Assembly (NCBI GenBank): GCA_050186955.1
Contig: JBFWXZ010000148.1
Location: 1-8,149, forward strand
Direction of reading: 5' to 3'
DNA from: JACKJP01 sp050186955
GTDB taxonomy: Bacteria; Pseudomonadota; Alphaproteobacteria; Rhizobiales; Tepidamorphaceae
Length of the DNA stretch: 8,149 nt
This document shows positions 1 to 5,945 of this stretch, piece by piece (within the stretch, counting starts at the first letter, position 1; the number at the start of each line of letters is the position of its first letter). Under the pieces are notes generated by a model that saw only the letters and a list, made by a program, of their open reading frames with translations, did no database searches and was not told the DNA's origin. The position numbers and the translations under genes were made by a program.

Positions 1-1
1 C

Positions 2-835
2 CTCGTCGCCAAGGGCTGGCCGCTGAGCGTCATGGCGCATCGCAACCGCAAGCCGGTGGACGAGCTCGTCGCCATGGGCGCGAGCGAGGTCGAAACGCCT
101 GCCGAGATGGCGGCGCGCTCCGACATAGTCTTCATCTGCGTCACCGCCAGCGGGCAGGTCGAGGAGGTGGTCGCCGGGCCGGACGGGCTGCTCGACGGCG
201 CGGCGCCCGGCATGATCGTCGTCGACACCTCGACGGCGGACCCAAACTCGACCCTGATGCTGGCGGAGAAATGCGCCGCCCGCGGCGTCAGGCTCGCCGA
301 CGCGCCGCTCGGCGGCACGCCGGAGGGCGCCCATGCCGGCGCGCTGTCGGCGATGGTCGGCGCCGACGAGGAGACCTATGCGGCGATCGAGCCGGCGATC
401 ATGGCCTGGGCGGCGAAATCGGTGCGGCTCGGCCCCGTCGGCACCGGCCACAAGATGAAGCTCATCAACAACTTCGTCTCCATGGGCTACGGCGCGATTT
501 ACGCCGAGGCGCTGAGCACCGCCGCGAAGGTCGGCATATCGCCGCGGGTCTTCGACAGCGTCATCCGCGGCAGCCGCATGGATTGCGGCTTCTACCAGAC
601 CTACATGCGCTGGGTGCTGGAGCGCGACCCGGAGGCCCACCGCTTCGCGCTGCGCAACGCCCACAAGGACATGCGCTACTTCGTGGCGATGGAGAACGCC
701 GCCGGCATCGTCAATCCGGTCGGCGCGGTGGTGAAGAACGCCTTCGCCCAGGCCGAGGCCGCCGGCCATGGCGACGACGATTTGCCGAAGATCTCCGACA
801 TCGTCGCCGCCGCCAACGGCGTGAAGCTGGCTTAG
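2..835 (+). CDS. 3-hydroxyisobutyrate dehydrogenase-family NAD(P)-dependent oxidoreductase, 5' truncated by window edge
   Basis: This enzyme family oxidises small beta-hydroxy acids (3-hydroxyisobutyrate, tartronate semialdehyde/glycerate, L-threonate and relatives) with NAD(P). The frame is open from position 2, before the first ATG at 32, and the upstream residues (LVAKGWPLSV) read as normal family sequence, so the gene starts left of the window. The missing part would carry the Rossmann GxGxMG motif. Visible from the ATG at 32 are DTSTADPNST (residues 65-74), the substrate-loop region DAPLGGTPEGAHAG (90-103) and GTGHKMKLINN (137-147), whose K143 (bases 458-460) is the expected catalytic lysine. 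An all-helical C-terminal domain follows. The TAG stop lies 4 bases from the stop of the convergent permease gene. The substrate cannot be read from sequence. GarR-like, LtnD-like and MmsB-like roles are all possible; family confidence is high, specificity low. Confidence 0.9.
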   Translation, partial: LVAKGWPLSVMAHRNRKPVDELVAMGASEVETPAEMAARSDIVFICVTASGQVEEVVAGPDGLLDGAAPGMIVVDTSTADPNSTLMLAEKCAARGVRLADAPLGGTPEGAHAGALSAMVGADEETYAAIEPAIMAWAAKSVRLGPVGTGHKMKLINNFVSMGYGAIYAEALSTAAKVGISPRVFDSVIRGSRMDCGFYQTYMRWVLERDPEAHRFALRNAHKDMRYFVAMENAAGIVNPVGAVVKNAFAQAEAAGHGDDDLPKISDIVAAANGVKLA

Positions 836-839
836 GGAG

Positions 840-1751
840 CTAGACCTCGCCCTTCACCCGCCGCTCGCGGAACAGCAGGTAGAGGCCGCTCGATATGACG
901 ATGGCGGCGCCGACCAGCGTCCACGGGTTCGGCACGTCGTGGAAGACGAGGAAGCCGAGCGACACCATCCAGACGATCTGCGTGTAGATGAAGGGCGACA
1001 GCACCGGCGCCGGCGCGATGCGGTGGGCGAGCGTCAGCAGCCCGTGGCCGATGGCGCCGAACGCCCCCATCGCCAGCATCAGCGCCATCGACAGGTCGTC
1101 GTGCGGCGACTGCCAGTGGCCCGGCACCAGCGGCAGCACGCACAGCGTGCCGATCAGCGCCCCGTAGAACTGGGTCGCCAGGACGCCCTCGCCGCGCGAC
1201 ATCAGCACCCGGGTGACGATGGCGTAGAAGGCGTAACAGAGGGCGGCGCCGACCGAGAACAGGGCGGCGGGATGCATGCCGCCGAGCCCCGGGCGGGTGA
1301 CAACGAGGATGCCGGCGAAGCCGAACAGCACCGCCGCCCAGCGCCGCGGCCCGATCCATTCCCCGAGCAGCGGCCCGGCGAGGGCGGCGACGAGCAGCGG
1401 CGTCGAGAAGAAGATCGACATCGTCTCGGCGAGCTGGAGATATTGCAGCGCCAGGAAGTTGCACATCGTCGAGCCGAGCAGCAGCAGCCCGCGGACGAAT
1501 TGCAGCAGCGGCTGCCGGGTCCGCCACAGCAGGCTCGAACGCGCCGGCGAGACGATGGCGGCGACGACGACCAGGTGGCCGAGATAGCGCGCGAAGACGA
1601 TCTGGAAGGTGTGGAAGTCGCGCGACAGCAGCTTCGCCGTCGTGTCGAGGCAGGAGAAGCACAGCAGCGCCAGGCACATCAGGCCGATGCCGGCGAGGCG
1701 CTCTGCCGGATCGTCTCCGCTTGCCGGCTTTGCCTCCTCGGCGACGCTCAA
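840..1751 (-). CDS. EamA/DMT-superfamily permease (10 transmembrane segments)
   Basis: This is an inner-membrane drug/metabolite transporter-type protein, 303 residues, the usual length for two tandem EamA repeats. The two repeats span roughly residues 20-152 and 160-297. Hydrophobic segments include GIGLMCLALLCF (21-32), GILVVT near the end of repeat 1, and LVGAAIVISSGLYLLF (279-294) at the end, followed by a basic tail (RERRVKGEV). The start is taken as TTG at 1751, which overlaps the TGA stop of the upstream SDR gene (bases TTGA). The first internal ATG would fall inside helix 1 and remove part of it. The gene is therefore co-transcribed with, and probably translationally coupled to, the SDR. 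Inferred role: import or export of the substrate or an intermediate of the neighbouring pathway. DMT proteins are poorly predictable, so direction and substrate are unknown. Confidence 0.88.
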   Translation of the reverse strand: MSVAEEAKPASGDDPAERLAGIGLMCLALLCFSCLDTTAKLLSRDFHTFQIVFARYLGHLVVVAAIVSPARSSLLWRTRQPLLQFVRGLLLLGSTMCNFLALQYLQLAETMSIFFSTPLLVAALAGPLLGEWIGPRRWAAVLFGFAGILVVTRPGLGGMHPAALFSVGAALCYAFYAIVTRVLMSRGEGVLATQFYGALIGTLCVLPLVPGHWQSPHDDLSMALMLAMGAFGAIGHGLLTLAHRIAPAPVLSPFIYTQIVWMVSLGFLVFHDVPNPWTLVGAAIVISSGLYLLFRERRVKGEV

Positions 1752-2518
1752 TAGGTCGCCCGTCCGCCCGATATGTCGAACACCGCGCCGGTGGTGAAGG
1801 CGCAGTCGGCGGAGGCGCAGAAGGCGGCGAGCGCCGCCACCTCCTCGACCTTGACGAAACGGCCGCGCGGGATCTTCTGCAGCATGTAGCCGATGTGCTC
1901 CTCGCTCATCTGGTCGAAGATCGCCGTCCGCGCCGCCGCCGGGGTGATGCAGTTGACCGAGATGTCGTATCCCGCCAGCTCCTTGCCGAGCGACTTGGTG
2001 AGCGCGATCACCGCTGCCTTGGAGGCGGAGTAGGCGGAGGCGTTGGGGTTGCCCTCCTTGCCGGCGATCGAGGCGATGTTGACGATCCGCCCGTAGCCCC
2101 TGGCGATCATCGACGGCGTCACCGCGCGGCAGCAGTTGAACGGCCCGTTGAGGTTGATCGCCATCACCCGCGCCCATTCCTCGGGCGGGTATTCCCAGGT
2201 CGTCGCGTTCATCCCGGCGATGCCGGCATTGTTGACGAGGATGTCGATCCTGCCATGGGCGGCGAGCGCGGCGTCGCGCGCCGCCTCGACGTCGGCGAGG
2301 TCGGTGACGTCGACCTGGCGCGCCTCGACCTGGCGCGCCTCGACCCGGCCCCTCCCGGCGAGCTCGCCGGCGGTGCTGCGCGCCAGCGCCTCGTCGCGGT
2401 CCCAGATGATCACGCTCGCCCCGGAATCGAGAAAGCGCTCGGTGATCGCCCGACCGATCCCCTGCGCGCCGCCGGTGACCACGGCGATGAACCCGTTCAG
2501 GTCGATGGAGTTTGCCAA
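1748..2518 (-). CDS. SDR-family NAD(P)-dependent oxidoreductase
   Basis: This is a classical short-chain dehydrogenase/reductase of 256 residues, the standard length. Visible motifs are the cofactor loop TGGAQGIG (15-22), an acidic residue ending strand 2 (D40, favouring NAD), NNAG (96-99), and a catalytic tetrad fitting N122, S150, Y163 and K167 (YSASK). The C-terminus is the common TTGAVFDISGG form. The TTG start at 2518 is chosen because GGAGGAGAGG (2525-2534 on the plus-strand scale) lies 6 bases upstream and the protein then begins normally at strand 1. The frame stays open to 2692, but those extra residues are low-complexity and unlike SDRs. It is the first gene of a unit with the DMT permease, diverging from the lactonase operon. 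A likely job is oxidising a sugar or polyol hydroxyl in the shared pathway. A 15-bp in-frame tandem duplication doubles VEARQ at residues 59-68. FabG-type annotation is possible but the context argues for catabolism. Confidence 0.92.
   Translation of the reverse strand: MANSIDLNGFIAVVTGGAQGIGRAITERFLDSGASVIIWDRDEALARSTAGELAGRGRVEARQVEARQVDVTDLADVEAARDAALAAHGRIDILVNNAGIAGMNATTWEYPPEEWARVMAINLNGPFNCCRAVTPSMIARGYGRIVNIASIAGKEGNPNASAYSASKAAVIALTKSLGKELAGYDISVNCITPAAARTAIFDQMSEEHIGYMLQKIPRGRFVKVEEVAALAAFCASADCAFTTGAVFDISGGRATY
2311..2340. repeat. Exact 15-bp tandem duplication inside the SDR gene
   Basis: Two perfect copies of CGACCTGGCGCGCCT lie head to tail (2311-2325 and 2326-2340), with CGACC of a third copy following. 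The unit is a multiple of three, so the SDR frame is kept and the pentapeptide VEARQ is doubled at residues 59-68. This lies between strand 2 of the Rossmann fold and the conserved D-V motif at 70-71. Replication slippage is the simplest origin. Confidence 0.9.
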
Positions 2519-2524
2519 GGCGGT

Positions 2525-2534
2525 CCTCTCCTCC
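2525..2534 (-). promoter_or_regulatory. Shine-Dalgarno site that fixes the SDR TTG start
   Basis: The minus strand reads GGAGGAGAGG, then 6 bases, then TTG at 2518. This near-ideal ribosome binding site supports a TTG start and rejects the longer open frame that begins at 2692. Confidence 0.85.
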
Positions 2535-2539
2535 GATTC

Positions 2540-2548
2540 AATGTATCC
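2540..2548 (+). promoter_or_regulatory. Possible second, degenerate GntR-like half-site
   Basis: AATGTATCC matches eight of nine bases of AATGTATAC, which is the minus-strand reading of the main operator-like site at 2712-2720. It sits just upstream of the SDR ribosome binding site, about 170 bp from the main site. Bound there, a repressor could block SDR transcription or form a loop. A chance match of this length is possible. Confidence 0.3.
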
Positions 2549-2596
2549 GCAATGCTCGCACGCCGGACCCCGCCCGGCCAATGGCCCGCCGCGTGA

Positions 2597-2631
2597 CGCC
2601 GGCATGCGCGGGGCGCGCATCTTTGCCGGCG
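2597..2631. repeat. Strong imperfect stem-loop in the SDR leader
   Basis: The outer arms CGCCGGC (2597-2603) and GCCGGCG (2625-2631) pair over 7 bp. The inner arms ATGCGC (2604-2609) and GCGCAT (2615-2620) pair over 6 bp around a 5-base loop. One 4-base bulge (CTTT, 2621-2624) separates the two helices on the 3' side. No T-run follows on either strand, so it is not a standard intrinsic terminator. If SDR transcription begins in the AT-rich island near 2700, this element lies in its 5' leader, about 80 bases before the start codon. A GC-rich background makes some pairing expected, but 13 bp is more than usual. Confidence 0.55.
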
Positions 2632-2641
2632 CCTCGGCGTT

Positions 2642-2678
2642 CGCGGGCCTCTCGCGGTTCTCTCGCGGTTCTTCCGCG
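2642..2678. repeat. 11-bp phased direct repeats in the divergent control region
   Basis: CTCTCGCGGTT occurs twice in exact tandem (2649-2659, 2660-2670), followed by a decayed copy (CTTCCGCG, 2671-2678). The CGCGG core also occurs at 2642, so the cores begin at 2642, 2653 and 2664. The 11-bp spacing is close to one DNA turn, placing the copies on one helix face. This could be a protein-binding array or a slippage product. Confidence 0.6.
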
Positions 2679-2708
2679 ACGTCGCACCGCAAGCTGTCCG
2701 TCGATTAC

Positions 2709-2720
2709 AACGTATACATT
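2709..2720. promoter_or_regulatory. Putative GntR/FCD operator in the divergent promoter region
   Basis: AACGTATACATT is a dyad centred on GTATAC (2712-2717) with AA/TT flanks and one mismatched position per arm. FCD-subfamily GntR regulators typically bind short GTATAC-type or TGTATACA-type palindromes, and the operon it fronts encodes such a regulator at 5930-6634. The site lies in an AT-rich island (about 2703-2748) that contrasts with the GC-rich surroundings, where the divergent promoters are expected. In the SDR direction it sits just upstream of a -10-like TGTAAT (plus-strand 2704-2709). No clear -35 partner is visible in either direction, so I do not call exact promoters. Confidence 0.55.
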
Positions 2721-2728
2721 AAATTTGT

Positions 2729-2755
2729 GACCCTGTATGGTCTTTATCCAGGGTC
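2729..2755. promoter_or_regulatory. 10-bp-arm inverted repeat between operator and lactonase gene
   Basis: The left arm GACCCTGTAT (2729-2738) and right arm ATCCAGGGTC (2746-2755) are reverse complements except at one position, separated by 7 bases. The element lies between the GTATAC operator and the lactonase ribosome binding site. As DNA it could be a second operator; as RNA it would be a hairpin near the 5' end of the lactonase transcript. No T-run follows directly, so termination is not indicated. Confidence 0.6.
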
Positions 2756-2781
2756 CGGGCAACGGAATCGCGATGACGGGT

Positions 2782-2787
2782 GAGGTG
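2782..2787 (+). promoter_or_regulatory. Shine-Dalgarno site for the lactonase GTG start
   Basis: GAGGTG lies 5 bases upstream of the GTG at 2793. It supports the GTG as the true start of the lactonase gene; an in-frame TAG-free extension with a better start is not seen. Confidence 0.75.
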
Positions 2788-2792
2788 AACTA

Positions 2793-3809
2793 GTGCAGAT
2801 CGGCGTCGATGCGCTCGATTTCGTCGGTTCGGGGCTGAATCGCCCCGAATGCGTCGTCGCGCACGCCTCCGGCCGCCTTTTCGTGCCCGACTGGACGGGA
2901 AATGGCGGGATCGCGGTCGTCTCGCCCGCCGGCGATGTGCGACGCATCCTCGTGAACGACGTCAAAGGGGAGCCGCTGCGTCCCAACGGCATCGCGCTGG
3001 AGCCCGGCGGGACGGTGCTGATGGCCCATCTCGGCGCCGAGCGGGGCGGGCTCTTCCGCCTGCATCCCGATGGTCGCGTCGACACCGTGCTGGACGCCGT
3101 CGGCGGCCGGCCGCTGCCGCCCTGCAACTTCCCGCTGCTCGACGCGCGCGGGCGCATCTGGCTCACCGTCAGCACCCGCAAGGTGCCGCGCGCCCTCGGC
3201 TACAGGCCGGGCGAGGGCGACGGCTTCGTCGTGCTGGTCGAGGGCGGCAGTGCCCGCATCGTCGCCGACGGGCTCGGCTACACCAATGAATGCGCGCTGT
3301 CGCCGGATGGCGGCACGCTGTTCGTCAACGAGACCTTCGCCCGCCGGCTTTCCGCCTTCACGGTCGCCGGCGACGGCGGCCTCGGCGGGCGGCGGACGGT
3401 CGCGACCTTCGGCCGGGGAACCTTCCCCGACGGCCTCGCGATGGACGAGGACGGCGGGCTCTGGGTCACCAGCATCGTCTCCAACCGCGTCATCCGCGTC
3501 GGCGGCGACGGCGCGCTCGAGACCGTCATCGAGGACAGCGACGAGCAGCACCTCGACGCGGTCGAGATGGCCTTCGCCGAGGGAACCATGGGGCGCCCGC
3601 ATCTCGACGTGGCGCGCGGCCGGCGGCTGCGCAACGTCTCCAACCTCGCCTTCGGCGGCGACGGCATGCGGACGGCTTTCCTCGGCTGCCTGCTCGGCGA
3701 CGCGGTGGCCCGCTTCGACGCGGGAATTGCCGGCGCGAAGCCGGTACACTGGAATTACGACATGACAGGCTGGTTCGAACGGCAGGAGGGGACGCCATGT
3801 CCGGCGTAG
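2793..3809 (+). CDS. SMP-30/gluconolactonase/LRE-like (senescence marker protein 30 family) lactonase
   Basis: This is a six-bladed beta-propeller hydrolase, 338 residues, that in characterised relatives opens sugar lactones with a bound divalent metal. The expected metal ligands are visible: E19 (LNRPEC), N165 (YTNECALSPDGGTLFVNE) and D223 (FPDGLAMDEDGGLWVT). N112 in PPCNF fits the substrate-contacting asparagine. Repeated blade signatures of the form G-x-L-(F/W)-V recur (FVPDW, LFVNET, LWVTS). No signal peptide is seen, so it is cytoplasmic. The GTG start has a good ribosome binding site. It heads a four-gene operon, and its stop overlaps the next start by 13 bases. Inferred role: hydrolysis of an aldonolactone or similar lactone made by one of the neighbouring oxidoreductases. 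Family assignment is strong; the particular lactone is unknown. Confidence 0.93.
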   Translation: MQIGVDALDFVGSGLNRPECVVAHASGRLFVPDWTGNGGIAVVSPAGDVRRILVNDVKGEPLRPNGIALEPGGTVLMAHLGAERGGLFRLHPDGRVDTVLDAVGGRPLPPCNFPLLDARGRIWLTVSTRKVPRALGYRPGEGDGFVVLVEGGSARIVADGLGYTNECALSPDGGTLFVNETFARRLSAFTVAGDGGLGGRRTVATFGRGTFPDGLAMDEDGGLWVTSIVSNRVIRVGGDGALETVIEDSDEQHLDAVEMAFAEGTMGRPHLDVARGRRLRNVSNLAFGGDGMRTAFLGCLLGDAVARFDAGIAGAKPVHWNYDMTGWFERQEGTPCPA

Positions 3810-4906
3810 AATTCGATATCGCATTGTTTCAGGGAGACGGGATCGGGCCGGAGGTGGCCAAGCCCGCCGTCGAGCTGATGCTCGCCGCCGCCGAGCGCAT
3901 CGGCGGCCTGAAGCTGCACCTGACCGACCTGCCGTCGGGCGCCGACTGCTATGTCGAGACCGGCGACGCGCTGCCCGAAAGCTCGGTCGAGAAGGCGCGC
4001 GCCGCCGACGCCATCCTGCTCGCCGCCATGGGCGATCCCAAGGTGCGCTATCCCGACGGCACCGAGATCACGCCGCAGATCGACCTGCGCTTCATCCTCG
4101 GCCTCTATGCCGGGGTCCGCCCGGTGCGCACCATTCCCGGCCTGCCGCCGGTGCTCGCCAATCCCCGCGCCGCCGACATCGACTTCATCCTCATCCGCGA
4201 ATCCACTGAGGGGCTCTTCGCCTCGATGAAGAAGGGCGAGGTGCTCGACGACGCGATCGCCCGTGAGACGCTGGAGATCACCCGCGCCGGCACCGCGCGC
4301 GTCGTCGATTTCGGCTTCCGCCTCGCCAGGAAGCGCCGCGAGAGGGGCTTCAAGGGCGAGCTCGCCTGCATCGACAAGGCCAATGTGTTCCGCTCCTTCG
4401 CCTTCTTCCGAAAGGTGTTCGACGAGCGCGCGAAGGAGTTCCCGGACGTCGCCGTGCGCCACGGCTATGTCGACGCCATGGCGCTCGACATGGTGCGCCG
4501 GCCCTGGGACTACGACGTCATGGTGATGGAGAACATGTTCGGCGACATCCTCTCCGACCTCGGCGCCGGCCTGATGGGCGGGCTCGGCATGGCGCCCTCC
4601 GCCGACATCGGCGACAGCCACGCGGTCTTCCAGCCCTGCCACGGCACGGCGCCGGACATCGCCGGCCAGGGCAAGGCCAACCCCACCGGCATGGTGCTCT
4701 CCGCCGCCATGATGCTCGAATGGCTCGGCGAGACCCATGGTGAGGACAGGGCGGCGGCGGCCGGCAGCCTGCTGCGCCGCGCCGTCGACGCGGCCTTCGC
4801 GCCGGGCGACCTGCTGACCGTCGAGCTCGGCGGCAGCCACGGCACGGCCGAGATCGTCTCCCGCTTCGGCAGGGCGCTCGGCGAAGTCGGGCTGCATGAT
4901 GGGTGA
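3797..4906 (+). CDS. Isocitrate/isopropylmalate dehydrogenase-family enzyme (beta-decarboxylating hydroxy-acid dehydrogenase)
   Basis: This 369-residue protein has the full fold of the isocitrate/3-isopropylmalate/tartrate/D-malate dehydrogenase family, which oxidises 2-hydroxy acids (most members then decarboxylate) with NAD(P) and Mg2+/Mn2+. Visible features are GDGIGPE (13-19), substrate arginines fitting R98, R108 and R134, DKANVFRS with catalytic K194 (193-200), aspartates fitting D226, D250 and D254 for metal and catalysis (ENMFGDILSD), and the cofactor loop HGTAPDIAGQGKANPTG (282-298). The usual catalytic tyrosine eight residues into the RExTxGxY block is phenylalanine here (F141 in RESTEGLF). 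ATG 3797 has AGGAGG 7 bases upstream and overlaps the lactonase gene, while the next gene overlaps its stop. It sits in a catabolic operon with no leuA/leuC/leuD visible, so leucine synthesis is unlikely. A tartrate- or malate-like role is possible but unproven. Confidence 0.92.
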   Translation: MSGVEFDIALFQGDGIGPEVAKPAVELMLAAAERIGGLKLHLTDLPSGADCYVETGDALPESSVEKARAADAILLAAMGDPKVRYPDGTEITPQIDLRFILGLYAGVRPVRTIPGLPPVLANPRAADIDFILIRESTEGLFASMKKGEVLDDAIARETLEITRAGTARVVDFGFRLARKRRERGFKGELACIDKANVFRSFAFFRKVFDERAKEFPDVAVRHGYVDAMALDMVRRPWDYDVMVMENMFGDILSDLGAGLMGGLGMAPSADIGDSHAVFQPCHGTAPDIAGQGKANPTGMVLSAAMMLEWLGETHGEDRAAAAGSLLRRAVDAAFAPGDLLTVELGGSHGTAEIVSRFGRALGEVGLHDG

Positions 4907-5945
4907 TGAGGGCGCGATCCGGCTGGCGTCGGTCGGCGCCGGCTATTTCGCCGCCTTCCACCTCGAGGCGTGGACGCGCATTTCGCGGGTGCGCCGCGAG
5001 GCCGTCTGCGACAGCGATCCCGCGCGCGCCGCCGATGCCGCGGCGCGATACGGCTATGCCGGGGCCTTCGACGACGCGGCGGCGATGATCGAGGCGGTGC
5101 GGCCCGACCTCGTCGACATCGCGACCCCGCCGCCGAGCCATCTCGGCCTCGACCGCGCCGCCGCGGCCGCCGGTGCGGCCATCGTCTGCCAGAAGCCCTT
5201 CTGCGGCACGCTGGAGGAGGCGCGCGAGGCCGTGCGTATCGCCCGCGAGGCCGGCGTCGTCCTGGCGGTGCACGAGAATTTCCGCTTCCAGCCCTGGTAT
5301 CGCGAGATCGCCCGGCAGATCGCCTCGGGCCGGATGGGCGAGATCTACCAGGCGACCTTCAGGCTGCGCCCGGGCGACGGACAGGGGCCCGACGCCTATC
5401 TCGACCGCCAGCCCTATTTCCGCGCCATGGAGCGCTTCCTGGTGCACGAGACGGCGATCCATTTCGTCGATGTGTTCCGCTTCCTGCTCGGCGAGGTCGC
5501 CGACGTCCAGGCACGGCTCGACCGGCTGAACCCGGCGATCGCCGGCGAGGATGCCGGGCTGATCGTCTTCGGCCACGCGGGCGGCCGCCGCGCCCTCTTC
5601 GACGGCAACCGGCTGGCTAGCCACGCGGCGGAGAACCGCCGGCTCACCATGGGCGAGATGCTGGTCGAGGGATCGGCCGGCTGCCTGCGCCTCGACGGCG
5701 ACGGCCGCCTGTGGTGGCGCGCCCATGACGAGAACGCCGAGACGCGCATTCTCTACCCGCCCTTCGGGCCCGGCTTCGGCGGCGACTGCGTGCATGCGCT
5801 GCAGGCGCATGTCGTCGCCCATCTGCTCGACGGGGCGCCGCTGGAGAATGCCGGCGCCGACTATCTGTTGAACCTGGAGGTCGAACGGGCGATATACGAC
5901 TCGGCTACGGGGGGAACGAGGATCAGGCCATGGCCGGAACGATGA
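4896..5945 (+). CDS. Gfo/Idh/MocA-family oxidoreductase
   Basis: This 349-residue enzyme belongs to the family that oxidises or reduces sugars, inositols and related polyols with NAD(P). The N-terminal Rossmann domain shows VGAGYFA (13-19) and DIATPPPSH (74-82). The usual EKP lysine-proline motif appears as QKP (99-101). The C-terminal alpha/beta domain carries HENFRFQPWY (126-135) and HETAIHFVDVFRFLLGE (184-200), which includes the histidines expected near the active site. The start is ATG 4896 or the adjacent ATG 4899; either overlaps the upstream dehydrogenase stop by 8-11 bases, indicating translational coupling. No strong ribosome binding site is seen. It lies between the IDH-family enzyme and the regulator, so it is part of the same pathway, probably acting on a ring or open-chain hydroxyl next to the lactonase step. 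Substrate unknown. Confidence 0.92.
   Translation: MMGDEGAIRLASVGAGYFAAFHLEAWTRISRVRREAVCDSDPARAADAAARYGYAGAFDDAAAMIEAVRPDLVDIATPPPSHLGLDRAAAAAGAAIVCQKPFCGTLEEAREAVRIAREAGVVLAVHENFRFQPWYREIARQIASGRMGEIYQATFRLRPGDGQGPDAYLDRQPYFRAMERFLVHETAIHFVDVFRFLLGEVADVQARLDRLNPAIAGEDAGLIVFGHAGGRRALFDGNRLASHAAENRRLTMGEMLVEGSAGCLRLDGDGRLWWRAHDENAETRILYPPFGPGFGGDCVHALQAHVVAHLLDGAPLENAGADYLLNLEVERAIYDSATGGTRIRPWPER

Noticed and set aside
939..1754. Plus-strand open frame (271 codons) opposite the DMT permease
   Set aside because: It is a very Arg/Gln/His-rich shadow of a membrane protein gene; the permease on the minus strand has ten hydrophobic segments and coupling to the SDR.
2519..2692. 58-residue N-terminal extension of the SDR, starting with ATG at 2692
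   Set aside because: The extension is low-complexity, spans the stem-loop and repeats of the control region, and the strong ribosome binding site at 2525-2534 points to the TTG at 2518.
2790..3824. Minus-strand open frame (344 codons) opposite the lactonase gene
   Set aside because: The product is compositionally biased with no domain, and the plus-strand lactonase has its metal ligands and a ribosome binding site.
3797..4906. Annotation of the dehydrogenase as LeuB for leucine synthesis
   Set aside because: No other leucine-synthesis gene is nearby, the operon is catabolic with its own GntR regulator, and the RESTEGLF block differs from typical LeuB.
4518..5822. Long minus-strand open frame (434 codons) opposite the Gfo/Idh/MocA and dehydrogenase genes
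   Set aside because: It lies opposite two genes with clear family motifs, its product is rich in Arg, Ala and Gly with no recognisable motif, and high GC makes such antisense frames common.
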